Below, one piece after another: positions 26,002 to 35,207 of a stretch of 64,000 nucleotides of DNA. The stretch is from Pinibacter soli (GTDB lineage: Bacteria > Bacteroidota > Bacteroidia > Chitinophagales > Chitinophagaceae), in assembly GCF_029961145.1 (NCBI RefSeq), contig NZ_JASBRG010000007.1, positions 534,155-598,154 on the forward strand. The letters run 5' to 3'. Every line of letters starts with the position of its first letter. Position 1 is the first letter of the stretch. The notes under the pieces were generated by a model that was given only the letters and a program-made list of their open reading frames with translations, was not told where the DNA came from and ran no database searches. The position numbers and the translations under genes were made by a program.

Positions 26002-27192
26002 ATGCTATGCAGGTTTTATAAAAATACCTTTCCTTATTCTGTTCATCTCATGGTGCTAATGCTATTGTCTTGTTTTGCCAGCATTGCGCAAGACTCCACT
26101 ATTGTTTCGAAAACGGACACAGTACCACCAGCAGATACAGCAAAAAAGAATTCTTCCAAGTTTGATAAATTCAACCAAAAGGCGGAAAAACTATTTAAAA
26201 TAATTCCTGTGCCACTCGCATCTTATAGCACTGAAGCTGGTACTACGCTTGGGCTCGCCAAGTTTAACCTTTTCAATCTTTCTAAAAAAGATACTATATC
26301 AAAGCCATCACGAATTTCTGGAGTGGTAAGTTATTCTACAAAAGGAAGAATCAATGCATCGATAGCAAACGATCTTAGTTTTGATGAAAACAGATGGCTC
26401 ATTATAAGTTATATCAACTACAAACGAACGCCGGAATATATTTACGGTATAGGCAATGATGTAACCAGGGACAATGAAGAAGAAGTCTCCGTCGATCGCA
26501 TAAAATTTGTCACCAATCCTATGCGGCTGATCGCAAAGAATCTTTACTTCGGCGCAGCGCTTGATCTGGCAGATTATTTCAAAATAGAAGTCGATAGCAC
26601 CGGCTATCTCGTTAAGAACAATGTGCCTGGTACAGAAGGCGGAACCTGCATTGGCGCAGGGCTTTCAATGGCTTATGACAGCCGCGACAATCGTTACAAT
26701 CCATACAAAGGTCATTTCATTTTAACAGACATCCTTTTTTATGAACCGTGGATGGGAAGCAAGTACCAGTTTATAAAATTTGAATTGGATGGCCGTACAT
26801 ATTTCAATCCCTGGTTAAGACATATTATTGCAGCGCAGGCAACAACTACTTATACATCAGGCACCGTTCCATTTTTTGAATTGGCAAAAATGGGCGGTGA
26901 TAAAAAAATGCGCGGTTACTACGAAGGTGCCATTCGCGACAAAGTACTTGTAGACGCACAGGTTGAGTATCGTATGCCAGTGTGGAACATCTTTGGCATC
27001 GCAGGCTGGATAGGTACTGGACGCGTTGCCGATTACTACGGACATCTTAAGCCCAGCGGCTTCTGGCTGTCCTATGGTGGCGGCTTACGCATTCGCGTAG
27101 ATACAAAAAACAATACCAATCTTCGCGTCGACTGTGGCTTTGGCCCTCACGGAGTAAGAGGATTTTATGTTGATTTTGGTGAAGCGTTTTAG
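26002..27192 (+). CDS. Omp85-like (surface antigen/BamA-TamA family) barrel without POTRA domains
   Basis: 396 residues. The signal region MVLMLLSCFASIAQ suggests that Met17 could be the start. A charged linker (about 31-65) leads to a barrel with IGAGLSMAYDSRDNRYNPYK, the loop-6 motif MRGYYEG, and VDAQVEYRMPVWNIFG. This closely follows the bacterial surface antigen domain. Like its neighbour it lacks POTRA domains. Two such barrels next to an exported phosphatase and a sulfatase suggest a shared envelope task, which is inference. Confidence 0.8.
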   Translation: MLCRFYKNTFPYSVHLMVLMLLSCFASIAQDSTIVSKTDTVPPADTAKKNSSKFDKFNQKAEKLFKIIPVPLASYSTEAGTTLGLAKFNLFNLSKKDTISKPSRISGVVSYSTKGRINASIANDLSFDENRWLIISYINYKRTPEYIYGIGNDVTRDNEEEVSVDRIKFVTNPMRLIAKNLYFGAALDLADYFKIEVDSTGYLVKNNVPGTEGGTCIGAGLSMAYDSRDNRYNPYKGHFILTDILFYEPWMGSKYQFIKFELDGRTYFNPWLRHIIAAQATTTYTSGTVPFFELAKMGGDKKMRGYYEGAIRDKVLVDAQVEYRMPVWNIFGIAGWIGTGRVADYYGHLKPSGFWLSYGGGLRIRVDTKNNTNLRVDCGFGPHGVRGFYVDFGEAF

Positions 27193-27305
27193 AGGAAGAG
27201 AAAGAACGCAGATTATCAAGATTGTGATGATTTGTTATGATTTTTTCTTTCTTCTATCCTGGCTAATCATGACAATCTTGATAATCAGCCTTCCGTCTCT
27301 CCTCC
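27193..27305. repeat. Paired-arm element, CGCAGAT family
   Basis: The left arm (27193-27240) has GGAAGAGAAAG, ACGCAGATTATCAAGATTG and TGATGATTTG. The right arm (27263-27305) is AATCATGACAATCTTGATAATC and CTTCCGTCTCTCC. It fills the whole gap from the stop of one gene to the first ATG of the next. Confidence 0.7.
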
Positions 27306-27341
27306 ATGATGCTTATCTTTAGACTCACTAAATCCAAACAC

Positions 27342-27854
27342 ATGCCAACCAAGACCAACGTCGTATCAGCTGATTTTTTCAAACGCTATATCAATATTGT
27401 GAAAGAAGATGATGCAATGGACGCACTTGAAAATAATTTGAAATCATTTCTGAAACTGCTCAAACGTATTCCACGCAAGAAAGTTAATTACGCTTATGCA
27501 GAAGGCAAATGGACAATCAAACAACTGTTGCAACACGTAATAGATACTGAACGCGTTTTTGCTTATAGGGCACTTCGCTTTTCAAAAAATGAGGGTGTAG
27601 ATCTGCCTGGCTTTGACGAAAATGTATGGGGCTATAACACGCCGGTTGACCAGAGAAAATGGAAGGATATGATCGAAGAATTCAAGCATCTCAGAAAGGC
27701 AAACATTGCCATGTTTAAAGCCTTTACAAAGGAGCAACTACTTTTAACCGGCACAGCCAACAATAACCACATCAACGTTACTGCCCTTGGCTTTATGTGT
27801 GCCGGTCACGTGCAGCACCACATGGGGATTTTGAAGGAGAGATACCTGGGTTAG
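27342..27854 (+). CDS. DinB-family four-helix protein
   Basis: From ATG 27342 the protein has 170 residues; an ATG at 27306 adds 12 but overlaps the repeat. The DinB/YfiT metal triad is visible: His65 in QLLQHVIDTERVFAYRAL and His156/His160 in AGHVQHHMGILKERYL. Family members are metal-binding and include thiol transferases; the activity here is unknown. No signal peptide. It is convergent with the Prc protease gene and shares a bidirectional terminator with it. Confidence 0.88.
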   Translation: MPTKTNVVSADFFKRYINIVKEDDAMDALENNLKSFLKLLKRIPRKKVNYAYAEGKWTIKQLLQHVIDTERVFAYRALRFSKNEGVDLPGFDENVWGYNTPVDQRKWKDMIEEFKHLRKANIAMFKAFTKEQLLLTGTANNNHINVTALGFMCAGHVQHHMGILKERYLG

Positions 27855-27988
27855 TTGAGAATTGAAAATTGAAAATGATTGGGTTTTAAAATAAAAGAGA
27901 GTTGCACCTTAGTACAACTCTCTTTCTATTTTAAATGGTTTCTGAAGCGATTCGCTCCTACCATTTTCAACTTTCAATTCCCAATTCC
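27855..27988. repeat. Paired-arm element, GAAAATTG family, around a bidirectional terminator
   Basis: The left arm (27855-27882) is GAGAATTGAAAATTGAAAAT. The right arm (27961-27988) is TTTTCAACTTTCAATTCCCA and on. The terminator at 27886-27935 lies in the spacer. It sits between convergent genes. Confidence 0.65.
27886..27935. terminator. Bidirectional terminator between dinB-like and prc-like genes
   Basis: AAAGAGAGTTG (27894-27904) pairs with CAACTCTCTTT (27915-27925), extended outward by TTAAAATA and TATTTTAA. T-rich tails exist on both strands. Confidence 0.85.
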
Positions 27989-27991
27989 CTC

Positions 27992-30142
27992 CTACTTCGC
28001 TTTCGCCAAATTTCTCTGCACCACCATATCATTCACCACATTTACTGCTTCATTTAAGTAGATATCATTCTTCAAAGATTTTTGCCATTGCTTAAAACGA
28101 TCCTGGCGGTCTTTGTCGTTTGCATATCTGTTAACATCCTGAGGAAGTGTAACTACATCAAGCTCCTTAGGCAATTTGTTCAAAGCCTCAAGCTTTTTAA
28201 CTGTAGAGCTGATGTTTTTCTTCTCTTCTTTGAATTTATCAATGTTCAAAGAATACACTTTGTCATTTTGATCAGCCAGCCATTTGGTGTCTGTTTTAAT
28301 TTCATTAAACGCAGGATTACTGTTAACACGGCCGTTGCTGTTGTTGTAAACAACATTCATGTCAAACCCTGGTTTCCATGTATTATAATCTGCTTTTTGA
28401 ATTTCATCCCAGGGCAAAGCATCAGGATCATCTTTTTCACGCAGTTTGGAATATTCAAACACATCAGGTAAGATCACATCAGAGCTTACACCTTTCAATT
28501 GTGTAGAACCTCCATTGATGCGATAAAATTTCTGCAATGTCAATTTGATCGTTCCCAGTTCACTGTTTGAAGAGAACATGCCTGTTTCCTTATCCAAACC
28601 GATATTACGCTGAACAGTTCCTTTACCGTAAGTAGAAGTGCTGCCAATGATCACACCGCGGTGATAATCCTGGATAGCGGCAGCAAAGATTTCAGACGCT
28701 GACGCACTAAACTCATTTACCATTACAGCCAACGGTCCATCATACAAAATGTTTTTATCGCGGTCACGCAAAATACTTGGTTTGCCATCTCTGTCTTTCA
28801 CTTGTACAACCGGACCATCTTCAATAAATAAGCCTACCATTTGTACAACGTCAAACAACGAACCCCCACCGTTATTACGAAGGTCAAGCACAACGCCGTC
28901 TACATTTTGCTCTTTCAGTTTAATCAATTCTTTTGCAACGTCAGCAGAGCAACGTGCGCCTTTTGGATTGTCGAAATCTGCATAAAACTCAGGCAAATAA
29001 ATATAACCAACTTTAGATTTACCATTGTCAACAATTGTGCTTCTTGCAAAAGTTTCATCCTGTACAATTTCATCACGGATCAAGGAAATAACTTTCATAC
29101 TTCCGTCAGTTTTTTTCAACGTAAGTTTTACTTCTGTTCCTTTATCACCTCTGATGAGTTTAACGGCATCTTCAACAGCATAACCGGTAAGGTCAACTGC
29201 CTCGCCATTTCCTTGTGCCACTTTCGCGATGATATCGCCAACAGCAACTTGTCCGGATTTCCATGCAGGGCTTCCTGTAACCAGCGTCATTACTTTAATG
29301 CCACCATCTTCTTCACGAAGGGAAGCGCCAATACCAAAGAAACGGCCGCTCATTTGTTCATCAAAATATCTTTTATCTACAGGAGGAAAAAAGCTTGTGT
29401 GAGGATCCATAGTTGTAGTGATCGTGTTCACATAAGTATTGAACTGATCGTCTACAGAAAATTTGAATTTATATCTGTCGAATGTTTTGTTCATGATCTT
29501 TTGCACACGGTCCCTCGCATCTGATTCCAGCTGCTCGTTTGTTTTTACAGTAGCTGCTTTGTCAGTCGCTTTGTTTTTTTCCTGTGTGTCCTGCATATCC
29601 ACATAGCGCTCGAGCACCATATATTTCAGGCGTTTGCGCCACATGTCTTTTCTTTCCGCGTCATCTTTTGGAAAATCAAGTTTATCTGCATCTAATACTA
29701 CCTCTTCATTTGCTTTGAAGTCAAAAGGTTTTGACAACAGCACTTTGGTGATTGAATCTGCTTCAGCCACTCTTTTCTTAAAGATTTCAGCTACAGCAGG
29801 TACAAATTGTACAGCGCCACCTAGAATTTCATCATCCAGCTTGGTCTCGTACATTTTTAATTGTTTGATGTCTGACTGCAGAAAAAAGTTTTTGTCCGGG
29901 TCGATCGCCACTAAATACTTCTTAAAAACTTCTCTTGAAAAACTATCATTAATTGCTTTCGGACTGTAATGAACCTGGTCCAGCATTTCGCCTACGTTAT
30001 GGAGTATCTTTTCGTACTTTGTGGGAGGGTTATGCCCCTTTGTACCCAGAGATTGAAAACCAATAAACAATGCGCCTGCTAACACCACTACTAAAAACGG
30101 CAAACTTCTTTTACTAAACATAAATTGAAGCACTTTTTTCAT
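27992..30142 (-). CDS. prc: Tail-specific (C-terminal processing) protease, S41A
   Basis: 716 residues: N-terminal membrane anchor (LPFLVVVLAGALFIGF), TSP N-domain (about 40-240), PDZ (about 265-355, FFGIGASLREEDGGIKVMTL), S41 catalytic core and C-terminal DUF3340-like helical tail. By comparison with E. coli Prc the catalytic pair is Ser481 (NEFSASASEIFAAAIQDY) and Lys507 (TYGKGTVQ). It degrades or trims periplasmic proteins from their C-termini. A TATTTTTG box at 30175-30182 on the minus strand could be its -7 element. Confidence 0.95.
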   Translation of the reverse strand: MKKVLQFMFSKRSLPFLVVVLAGALFIGFQSLGTKGHNPPTKYEKILHNVGEMLDQVHYSPKAINDSFSREVFKKYLVAIDPDKNFFLQSDIKQLKMYETKLDDEILGGAVQFVPAVAEIFKKRVAEADSITKVLLSKPFDFKANEEVVLDADKLDFPKDDAERKDMWRKRLKYMVLERYVDMQDTQEKNKATDKAATVKTNEQLESDARDRVQKIMNKTFDRYKFKFSVDDQFNTYVNTITTTMDPHTSFFPPVDKRYFDEQMSGRFFGIGASLREEDGGIKVMTLVTGSPAWKSGQVAVGDIIAKVAQGNGEAVDLTGYAVEDAVKLIRGDKGTEVKLTLKKTDGSMKVISLIRDEIVQDETFARSTIVDNGKSKVGYIYLPEFYADFDNPKGARCSADVAKELIKLKEQNVDGVVLDLRNNGGGSLFDVVQMVGLFIEDGPVVQVKDRDGKPSILRDRDKNILYDGPLAVMVNEFSASASEIFAAAIQDYHRGVIIGSTSTYGKGTVQRNIGLDKETGMFSSNSELGTIKLTLQKFYRINGGSTQLKGVSSDVILPDVFEYSKLREKDDPDALPWDEIQKADYNTWKPGFDMNVVYNNSNGRVNSNPAFNEIKTDTKWLADQNDKVYSLNIDKFKEEKKNISSTVKKLEALNKLPKELDVVTLPQDVNRYANDKDRQDRFKQWQKSLKNDIYLNEAVNVVNDMVVQRNLAKAK

Positions 30143-30458
30143 TCAACAAATTGTACATTTTTTACACGTCCCTCCAAAAATAACAATAAAAGCAATGGCT
30201 TGTTGTAAAATGAATTACATATTAACAACGTCTTTGCCAGAATATTATGAACGGTAAAAACATGTAAAATATTTAACGAAAAAATTCGTAAATTATTGGT
30301 TGGGAGAAAGAGGTTACGGTAAAACGGAAACGGTAGCGGTGAGGGAATGCCTCCCGCAACTACCTTTCCCTCAATACCTAACAGAAATTATTTTTCAAAA
30401 AAAGTGCTCATTTTTTTGTGTGGAATCGGAATTACCTTACTTTTGCATCCCCATACAC
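30143..30458. other. Region between prc and tRNA-His
   Basis: 316 bp. It holds a TATTTTTG box for prc (30175-30182, minus), a purine-rich tract with repeated ACGG/CGGT words near 30314-30340, an imperfect dyad around GAGGGAATGCCTCCC (near 30338-30352), and the tRNA promoter. No coding sequence is convincing. Confidence 0.55.
30415..30445 (+). promoter_or_regulatory. Bacteroidota-type promoter of tRNA-His
   Basis: TTTG (30415-30418), a 19-bp spacer, then TACTTTTG (30438-30445). This fits the -33 TTTG / -7 TAnnTTTG consensus exactly and would start RNA a few bases before the mature 5' end at 30459. Confidence 0.8.
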
Positions 30459-30533
30459 GGTGGTTGTAGCTCAGTTGGTTAGAGCATCAGATTGTGGTTC
30501 TGAGGGTCGCCGGTTCGAACCCGGTCATCCACC
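30459..30533 (+). tRNA. tRNA-His (anticodon GTG)
   Basis: A full cloverleaf is readable: acceptor GTGGTTG with an extra 5' G (G-1, the tRNA-His identity base) opposite C73, D-arm AGCTCAGTTGGTTAGAGC, anticodon loop TTGTGGT between TCAGA and TCTGA, and T-arm with TTCGAAC. CCA is not encoded. The fifth acceptor pair is T-T (30464 with 30528) instead of a Watson-Crick pair. Confidence 0.97.
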
Positions 30534-30535
30534 CA

Positions 30536-30567
30536 AAAAGCCGAAACAAATGTTTCGGCTTTTTTTA
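30536..30567 (+). terminator. Terminator of tRNA-His
   Basis: AAGCCGAAAC (30538-30547) pairs with GTTTCGGCTT (30552-30561), loop AAAT, followed by a T run. It begins 2-3 bases after the tRNA. Confidence 0.93.
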
Positions 30568-30626
30568 TTAGTTTCCTTCCTGCAAATCCCCTACAATTTC
30601 AATTAACAATAGAAAATCTACAACAA

Positions 30627-30863
30627 ATGTCTATTCTAAACAGCATTATCCCCTTTCTCGTTTACATTGCGGGAGTAATGATTAGCCTGTACGTTGGAAA
30701 ACGTGTTTTTAACTGGTACAATGAAGTGCCAAAACGAAACAAATATATGGAGGCCCAGATTGACCTGCTTAGTAAGATTGCATGGAAGTTAGGTGTCCCT
30801 CTTGAAGAAATAGAGGAAACACTAAAAAACGCTGACCTTTTGGATGCAGAAAAAGCATCGTAG
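30627..30863 (+). CDS. Small membrane protein of unknown function
   Basis: 78 residues. One N-terminal membrane segment (IIPFLVYIAGVMISLYVG), then a soluble amphipathic helix (YMEAQIDLLSKIAWKLGV) and an acidic tail (EEIEETLKNADLLDAEKA). I do not recognise it beyond a general single-pass protein. A GGGCGAA/TTCGCCC hairpin follows the stop by a few bases and may end the transcript, though it lacks a T run. Confidence 0.7.
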   Translation: MSILNSIIPFLVYIAGVMISLYVGKRVFNWYNEVPKRNKYMEAQIDLLSKIAWKLGVPLEEIEETLKNADLLDAEKAS

Positions 30864-30960
30864 TTTTTTGGGCGAACACAATTCGCCCCCACCAATTGAT
30901 AATTTTCAAATCTTCAAATTTTCAAATTATTACCTTTCTTTGCGCCTCAATCTCTGAAAT

Positions 30961-31524
30961 ATGAATCCTGCATTGTTGATTGTTCCTGTTGTCGCCGCTT
31001 TTATTGGATGGATGTGCAATAAGATTGCGTTGCAGTTTTTCATTAAACGTTTCTCAAGTAAGTCAAATGTCAATAGCCTTGCAGCCAACATTCCTGTCGA
31101 CGAGATTTTTTCCTTTGATGAAATTTCTGAAAAGATCACCGATCCTGCCAACCTGCAAAAGATCATGCCTGTGATTGACGAACACATTGATCATTTTCTA
31201 AAAGTGAAATTGAAGCAATCAATGCCAGTGGTGGGAATGTTCATTGGAGAGAAAACAATTGCCCAGCTTAAGCAGGTTTTCCTTGATGAATTGCAGTCGC
31301 TATTTCCGCAGATCATGCAGAATTATGCTAAAGAACTGCAGAACGATTTTGACCTAAAAAAGATACTCGCTTACAAACTGCAATCTGTTCCGGAAGAAAA
31401 AATCCAAAATACAATCAGGCAGGCTTTTTCAAAACAATTCTTTACTATTGAAATGACTGGAGCCATTATGGGTTTTGTCATTGGGTCGATCTCGGTATTT
31501 ATTACATATTTTATCGTAAAATAG
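30961..31524 (+). CDS. Short DUF445-family membrane protein
   Basis: 187 residues with membrane segments at both ends (ALLIVPVVAAFIGWMCNKIA and AIMGFVIGSISVFITYFIV) and a long amphipathic helical middle. The start GWxxNKIAL..F and the middle PVIDEHIDHFLKVKLKQSMP fit DUF445 (YheB-like). Bacteroidota versions are shorter than Firmicute ones, so this is probably complete. Function unknown. A lone right-arm repeat of TTTTCAAATT words lies directly upstream (30899-30930). Confidence 0.75.
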   Translation: MNPALLIVPVVAAFIGWMCNKIALQFFIKRFSSKSNVNSLAANIPVDEIFSFDEISEKITDPANLQKIMPVIDEHIDHFLKVKLKQSMPVVGMFIGEKTIAQLKQVFLDELQSLFPQIMQNYAKELQNDFDLKKILAYKLQSVPEEKIQNTIRQAFSKQFFTIEMTGAIMGFVIGSISVFITYFIVK

Positions 31525-31771
31525 TACACTAATCTTATAGAATAGTACGCCATCCGCACTTCACAAGACTTTAATTTTCAGTATTTCACCATTGGTTCGA
31601 ATACTAAACCACTCATCATTTTATTAGTGTAGGAAAGACTATTAAAGAAGATATTTGCCGCCAATTAGCCCTTAATATGTAAACTCGAGGCATGGCATTT
31701 ACAATATTTTCCTTTGCTTTTCGTCCCTCATATTAACTACTAGATCCAGAAAATACAAGCAATTACACACA

Positions 31772-34432
31772 ATGAGACAAATCTATCTAATCTTATTACT
31801 GGTAACAGTTTATTCTATTTCTGCGCAGGCGCAATACCCCGGTGGCGGTGGTGGAGGCCAAAGACGCGCTGGCGGGGGCAATATGACCGGTAGAATGTAC
31901 GGCAAGATCGTAGATGAAAAAACGAACAAAGGAATCGATGCTGCTACAATCGAGTTGGTTCAAAGCAAATTTGATACACTTACCCGTAAAAGAAAAGATA
32001 CTGTTGTTACCGGGATGCTTACCAGGAGCAATGGTGATTTTAGTCTCGAAAATATTCCTCTCTTTGGCCAGTTTCGAATCACAATCACTGCTATCGGACA
32101 CGAACCGATTGACATGAAAGTAGCATTTGATTTAAAAGGAATGCAGGGTGGAAACATGGACGCTGCACTTAATGCGACTGACAAGGACCTGGGAAATATA
32201 AAAATGAAACAAGACGCGAAGATGCTGGAAGGTGTAACCGTAACAGCATCCAAGCCAATGGTGGAAATGAAGATCGACAGAAAGGTATTTAACGTTGATA
32301 AAAACATTACTTCTGCCGGAGGTTCGGGTGTGGATGTAATCAGAAACGTACCTTCTCTGCAGGTTGATATTGACGGTAATGTTACTTTAAGAAATACGGC
32401 TCCGCAATTGTTTGTAGACGGTCGCCCGACAAACCTTACACTCGATCAAATCCCTGCGGATGCGATCGAAAGTGTTGAAGTAATTACAAATGCTTCTGCA
32501 AAATATGATGCGTCTGGTGGTAACTCCGGTATTTTAAATATCGTTTTAAAGAAAAACAAGAAAGCCGGTTATAGCGGAAACGTACGTGCAAATGTCGACA
32601 GCCGTGGCAAAGTAGGTGGTGGTGCAGATTTAAACCTCCGTCAAAACAAAGTGAACGTGTTTGCAAACATTAACTATAACCAGCGTAAATCTATTTCTAA
32701 CGGTACTACATCACGTGCTACCAACCTTGATACTATTACCCTGCTTAAACAATACGATAAGAATATCAACAACGGTAATTTCATTTTCTCACGTTTCGGA
32801 TTGGATTACTTTGTTGACAACCGCAACACGATCTCTGTCTCCGGCAACTTCGTTCGTGGTAAATTCAAGCCGAATACATCGAGCCAGATGTATACAGATA
32901 GCGTGATGCCGCCGCTTGATACAAAATACTATTATACAGATAGAGAAGCGAATGGCAATTCAATGTTCCGCAACACCGGCGCAAGTCTTAACTACAAACA
33001 CAACTTCGCAAAACCGGGCAAAGAACTTACTGCGGACGTAACATACAACGGTAGCCATAACGAAAATGAAAACTTTACCGGTTCAACTACCTACCTGAGA
33101 CCAAACAACGATTACTTTGGTTATTTCAATCAGCTGACTGATGGTGGAGGTACAAATAATTCATTCACTGCACAAACAGATTTCGTAAATCCACTCAGCG
33201 AAAAATCAAAAGTGGAAATGGGTTTGCGTGCAGCTGTAAGAAACGTGGATAGCCACAATGACATTTACACGGTGGATCACAATGGCAATAAGATCAAGCT
33301 GCCACAACTTTCTTCTTTGTATAACAACTCTGACAAAGTGTATGCGGCATATGCAACTTATTCCAACCAGGTAAAGGGCGGCAAATTCAGCTACCAGCTT
33401 GGCTTGCGTGCAGAGAGCTCTGAAAACAGCGGCACTGTTCACAGCACGACAACAGACTTTAAAGACACGTCAAATTATTTCAAGAACACCTTCCCTATCA
33501 GTTTGTTCCCTACTTTGTTCTTATCACAAAAACTTGGCGAAGGCGAAGATCTTCAATTGAATTATACGAGAAAAGTAAACAGACCAAACTTTTTCCAACT
33601 GTTTCCTTTTACTGACTACTCAGATTCGCTTAACCTGAATCGCGGTAATCCAGATTTGAAACCAGAGTTTACCAATTCAATTGAGTTGGGCTATTCAAAA
33701 ACATACCACGGCAATGATATGTTCCTTGCCACAGTATATTACAAGTACACAACTGATCTTATTACAAGAAGCCAGCAAAAAGACTACAATCCGGTAACAG
33801 GAAAAGCGGTTTTGATCAATACCTACATCAACGCAAACCACAGCTATGTAACAGGTCTTGAGTTGACAGGTAAAAACGCCATTACAAAATGGTGGGATGT
33901 AAACAGCAACATTAACTTCTTTACATCACAGATCAACACAAGCGATACAACTATCAAACCACAGGATAACATCATCAGCTATTTCGCAAAATTGAGCAAC
34001 ACATTCAAGCTTCCAAAAAACTTTACGATCCAGTTGTCTGGCGACTACACCTCTAAAACAGTGTTGCCTCCGGGCGGAAGCTATAGCTCAGGTGGCGGCG
34101 GCGGCCGTGGCCCATGGGGCGGTCCAACAACTACAGCACAAGGTTATTTAAGACCAACTGGCGGCGTTGATATCGCAGTAAAATATGAGTTCCTTAAAAA
34201 CAAGGCGGCTTCTATTTCTGTCAACATGAACGATATCTTCAAAACAAGAAAAACAGATATGTACTCAGCATCAGACTTCTTCGTGCAAAACTCTTTACGT
34301 ACAAGAGATGCGCAGGTTATACGTGTTAACTTCAACTACCGTTTCGGTAAATTCGATGCGTCATTGTTCAAAAGAAAGAACATGAAAGGCGGCCAGGAAG
34401 GCATGGAGAATATGGGCGGTATGGGACAGTAG
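31772..34432 (+). CDS. TonB-dependent receptor-like outer-membrane protein (OMP_b-brl_3 type)
   Basis: 886 residues: signal peptide ending ISAQA-Q (about 21), a Gly-rich segment (YPGGGGGGQRRAGGG), a carboxypeptidase-regulatory-like domain (GRMYGKIVDEKTNKGIDAAT), a plug (DVIRNVPSLQVDIDGNVTLR, FVDGRP, VEVITNASAKYDASGGNSGI) and a barrel with a conserved NRPNFFQLFPF region. This matches the outer-membrane beta-barrel family 3 receptors. Another Gly-rich run (about 772-788) lies in a late loop and the tail is Met/Gly-rich. The substrate is unknown, and no partner gene lies beside it. Confidence 0.9.
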   Translation: MRQIYLILLLVTVYSISAQAQYPGGGGGGQRRAGGGNMTGRMYGKIVDEKTNKGIDAATIELVQSKFDTLTRKRKDTVVTGMLTRSNGDFSLENIPLFGQFRITITAIGHEPIDMKVAFDLKGMQGGNMDAALNATDKDLGNIKMKQDAKMLEGVTVTASKPMVEMKIDRKVFNVDKNITSAGGSGVDVIRNVPSLQVDIDGNVTLRNTAPQLFVDGRPTNLTLDQIPADAIESVEVITNASAKYDASGGNSGILNIVLKKNKKAGYSGNVRANVDSRGKVGGGADLNLRQNKVNVFANINYNQRKSISNGTTSRATNLDTITLLKQYDKNINNGNFIFSRFGLDYFVDNRNTISVSGNFVRGKFKPNTSSQMYTDSVMPPLDTKYYYTDREANGNSMFRNTGASLNYKHNFAKPGKELTADVTYNGSHNENENFTGSTTYLRPNNDYFGYFNQLTDGGGTNNSFTAQTDFVNPLSEKSKVEMGLRAAVRNVDSHNDIYTVDHNGNKIKLPQLSSLYNNSDKVYAAYATYSNQVKGGKFSYQLGLRAESSENSGTVHSTTTDFKDTSNYFKNTFPISLFPTLFLSQKLGEGEDLQLNYTRKVNRPNFFQLFPFTDYSDSLNLNRGNPDLKPEFTNSIELGYSKTYHGNDMFLATVYYKYTTDLITRSQQKDYNPVTGKAVLINTYINANHSYVTGLELTGKNAITKWWDVNSNINFFTSQINTSDTTIKPQDNIISYFAKLSNTFKLPKNFTIQLSGDYTSKTVLPPGGSYSSGGGGGRGPWGGPTTTAQGYLRPTGGVDIAVKYEFLKNKAASISVNMNDIFKTRKTDMYSASDFFVQNSLRTRDAQVIRVNFNYRFGKFDASLFKRKNMKGGQEGMENMGGMGQ

Positions 34433-34462
34433 GAATTAATAATTAATAAAGAATAATTAATA

Positions 34463-34500
34463 GGCCACATTCGTTAAAGGATGTGGCCCTGTTGTTTTTT
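34463..34500 (+). terminator. Terminator after the TonB-type receptor
   Basis: GGCCACAT (34463-34470) pairs with ATGTGGCC (34481-34488), followed by CTGTTGTTTTTT. AATTAATAA-type words lie between the stop and the stem (34436-34461). Confidence 0.85.
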
Positions 34501-34635
34501 AAAAATATAATCTACTTATAAGCTTCGATAAAATTTTGTACTTTATTTTTAAAAAATATCACAAGTTGATATCACAAAGTCGGGCCAAAACATCGATGAA
34601 CTCGCATTTAAATACAAACGAATAATAAGTATGGA

Positions 34636-34962
34636 ATGACTCTGGGAAAACAAAAAACAATTGAATTTATTGATCAAATAGAGGCGGTTGCAAAAAAAGA
34701 AAATTTTGATAACTGTGTGAAAGACGGTGTAAGTGAATACAATGAAAAAATGTATTTAACAAGATTAGTAGCCATCGCAAGAGAATTAATACTGTATAAC
34801 GAATGGTTTATCGCACTAGAAAACACAATTGACAATTTATTTGAGGTTGATTACAAATTAGATAGCGATATAGTCAATTTGGCGATACAAGCGTTCAATA
34901 GCGTCCCTTCGAATAATCCTAGGTTAAAAGATTTAGAACAAATGATAATTAAAACTGGCTAG
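34636..34962 (+). CDS. Small protein resembling MafI-type immunity proteins (tentative)
   Basis: 108 residues, helical and acidic, no signal peptide. The segment IARELILYNEWFIALENTID followed by NLFEVDYKL resembles the core I remember for MafI-family immunity proteins, but I could not search. No toxin gene lies beside it; the upstream gene is a receptor with its own terminator. The gene and its upstream 130 bp are visibly more AT-rich than neighbours, which suggests acquisition. Confidence 0.55.
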   Translation: MTLGKQKTIEFIDQIEAVAKKENFDNCVKDGVSEYNEKMYLTRLVAIARELILYNEWFIALENTIDNLFEVDYKLDSDIVNLAIQAFNSVPSNNPRLKDLEQMIIKTG

Positions 34963-34998
34963 AACAATGCACCCCAACAAGGCATTCAGTCATCCGTA

Positions 34999-35112
34999 GA
35001 GACGCGTTGAACGCGTCTCAGCTGCTCCCGCGCCGTGATCACACAGATGACGCATCTTCCGCCTTTTTCCTGTATCCTTTGCGTGTTACAGAGTCGCATT
35101 ATCATGCGTCTC
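34999..35112. repeat. Pair of GAGACGC palindromes
   Basis: Copy one (34999-35019) is a perfect 21-mer, GAGACGCGTT and AACGCGTCTC around one base. Copy two (35091-35112) is a diverged form, GAGTCGCATT and ATGCGTCTC. Their starts are 92 bp apart and the spacer is unrelated to the other pairs. Confidence 0.8.
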
Positions 35113-35207
35113 TACGGGATTCCTTCCTTGTAATTGCTGTGCATTAACAATTCAGCGCTTGACAATGAACACCTGAAAATTTACTTTTGATTTCTAAAAT
35201 CAATTGT

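Noticed and set aside
28841..29524. 227-codon antisense frame inside prc
   Set aside because: Covered by conserved PDZ and catalytic parts of prc on the other strand; its translation is Cys/Phe-rich and matches no family.
30418..30606. Open frame across tRNA-His
   Set aside because: It is the tRNA and its terminator read as protein; it has no coding features.
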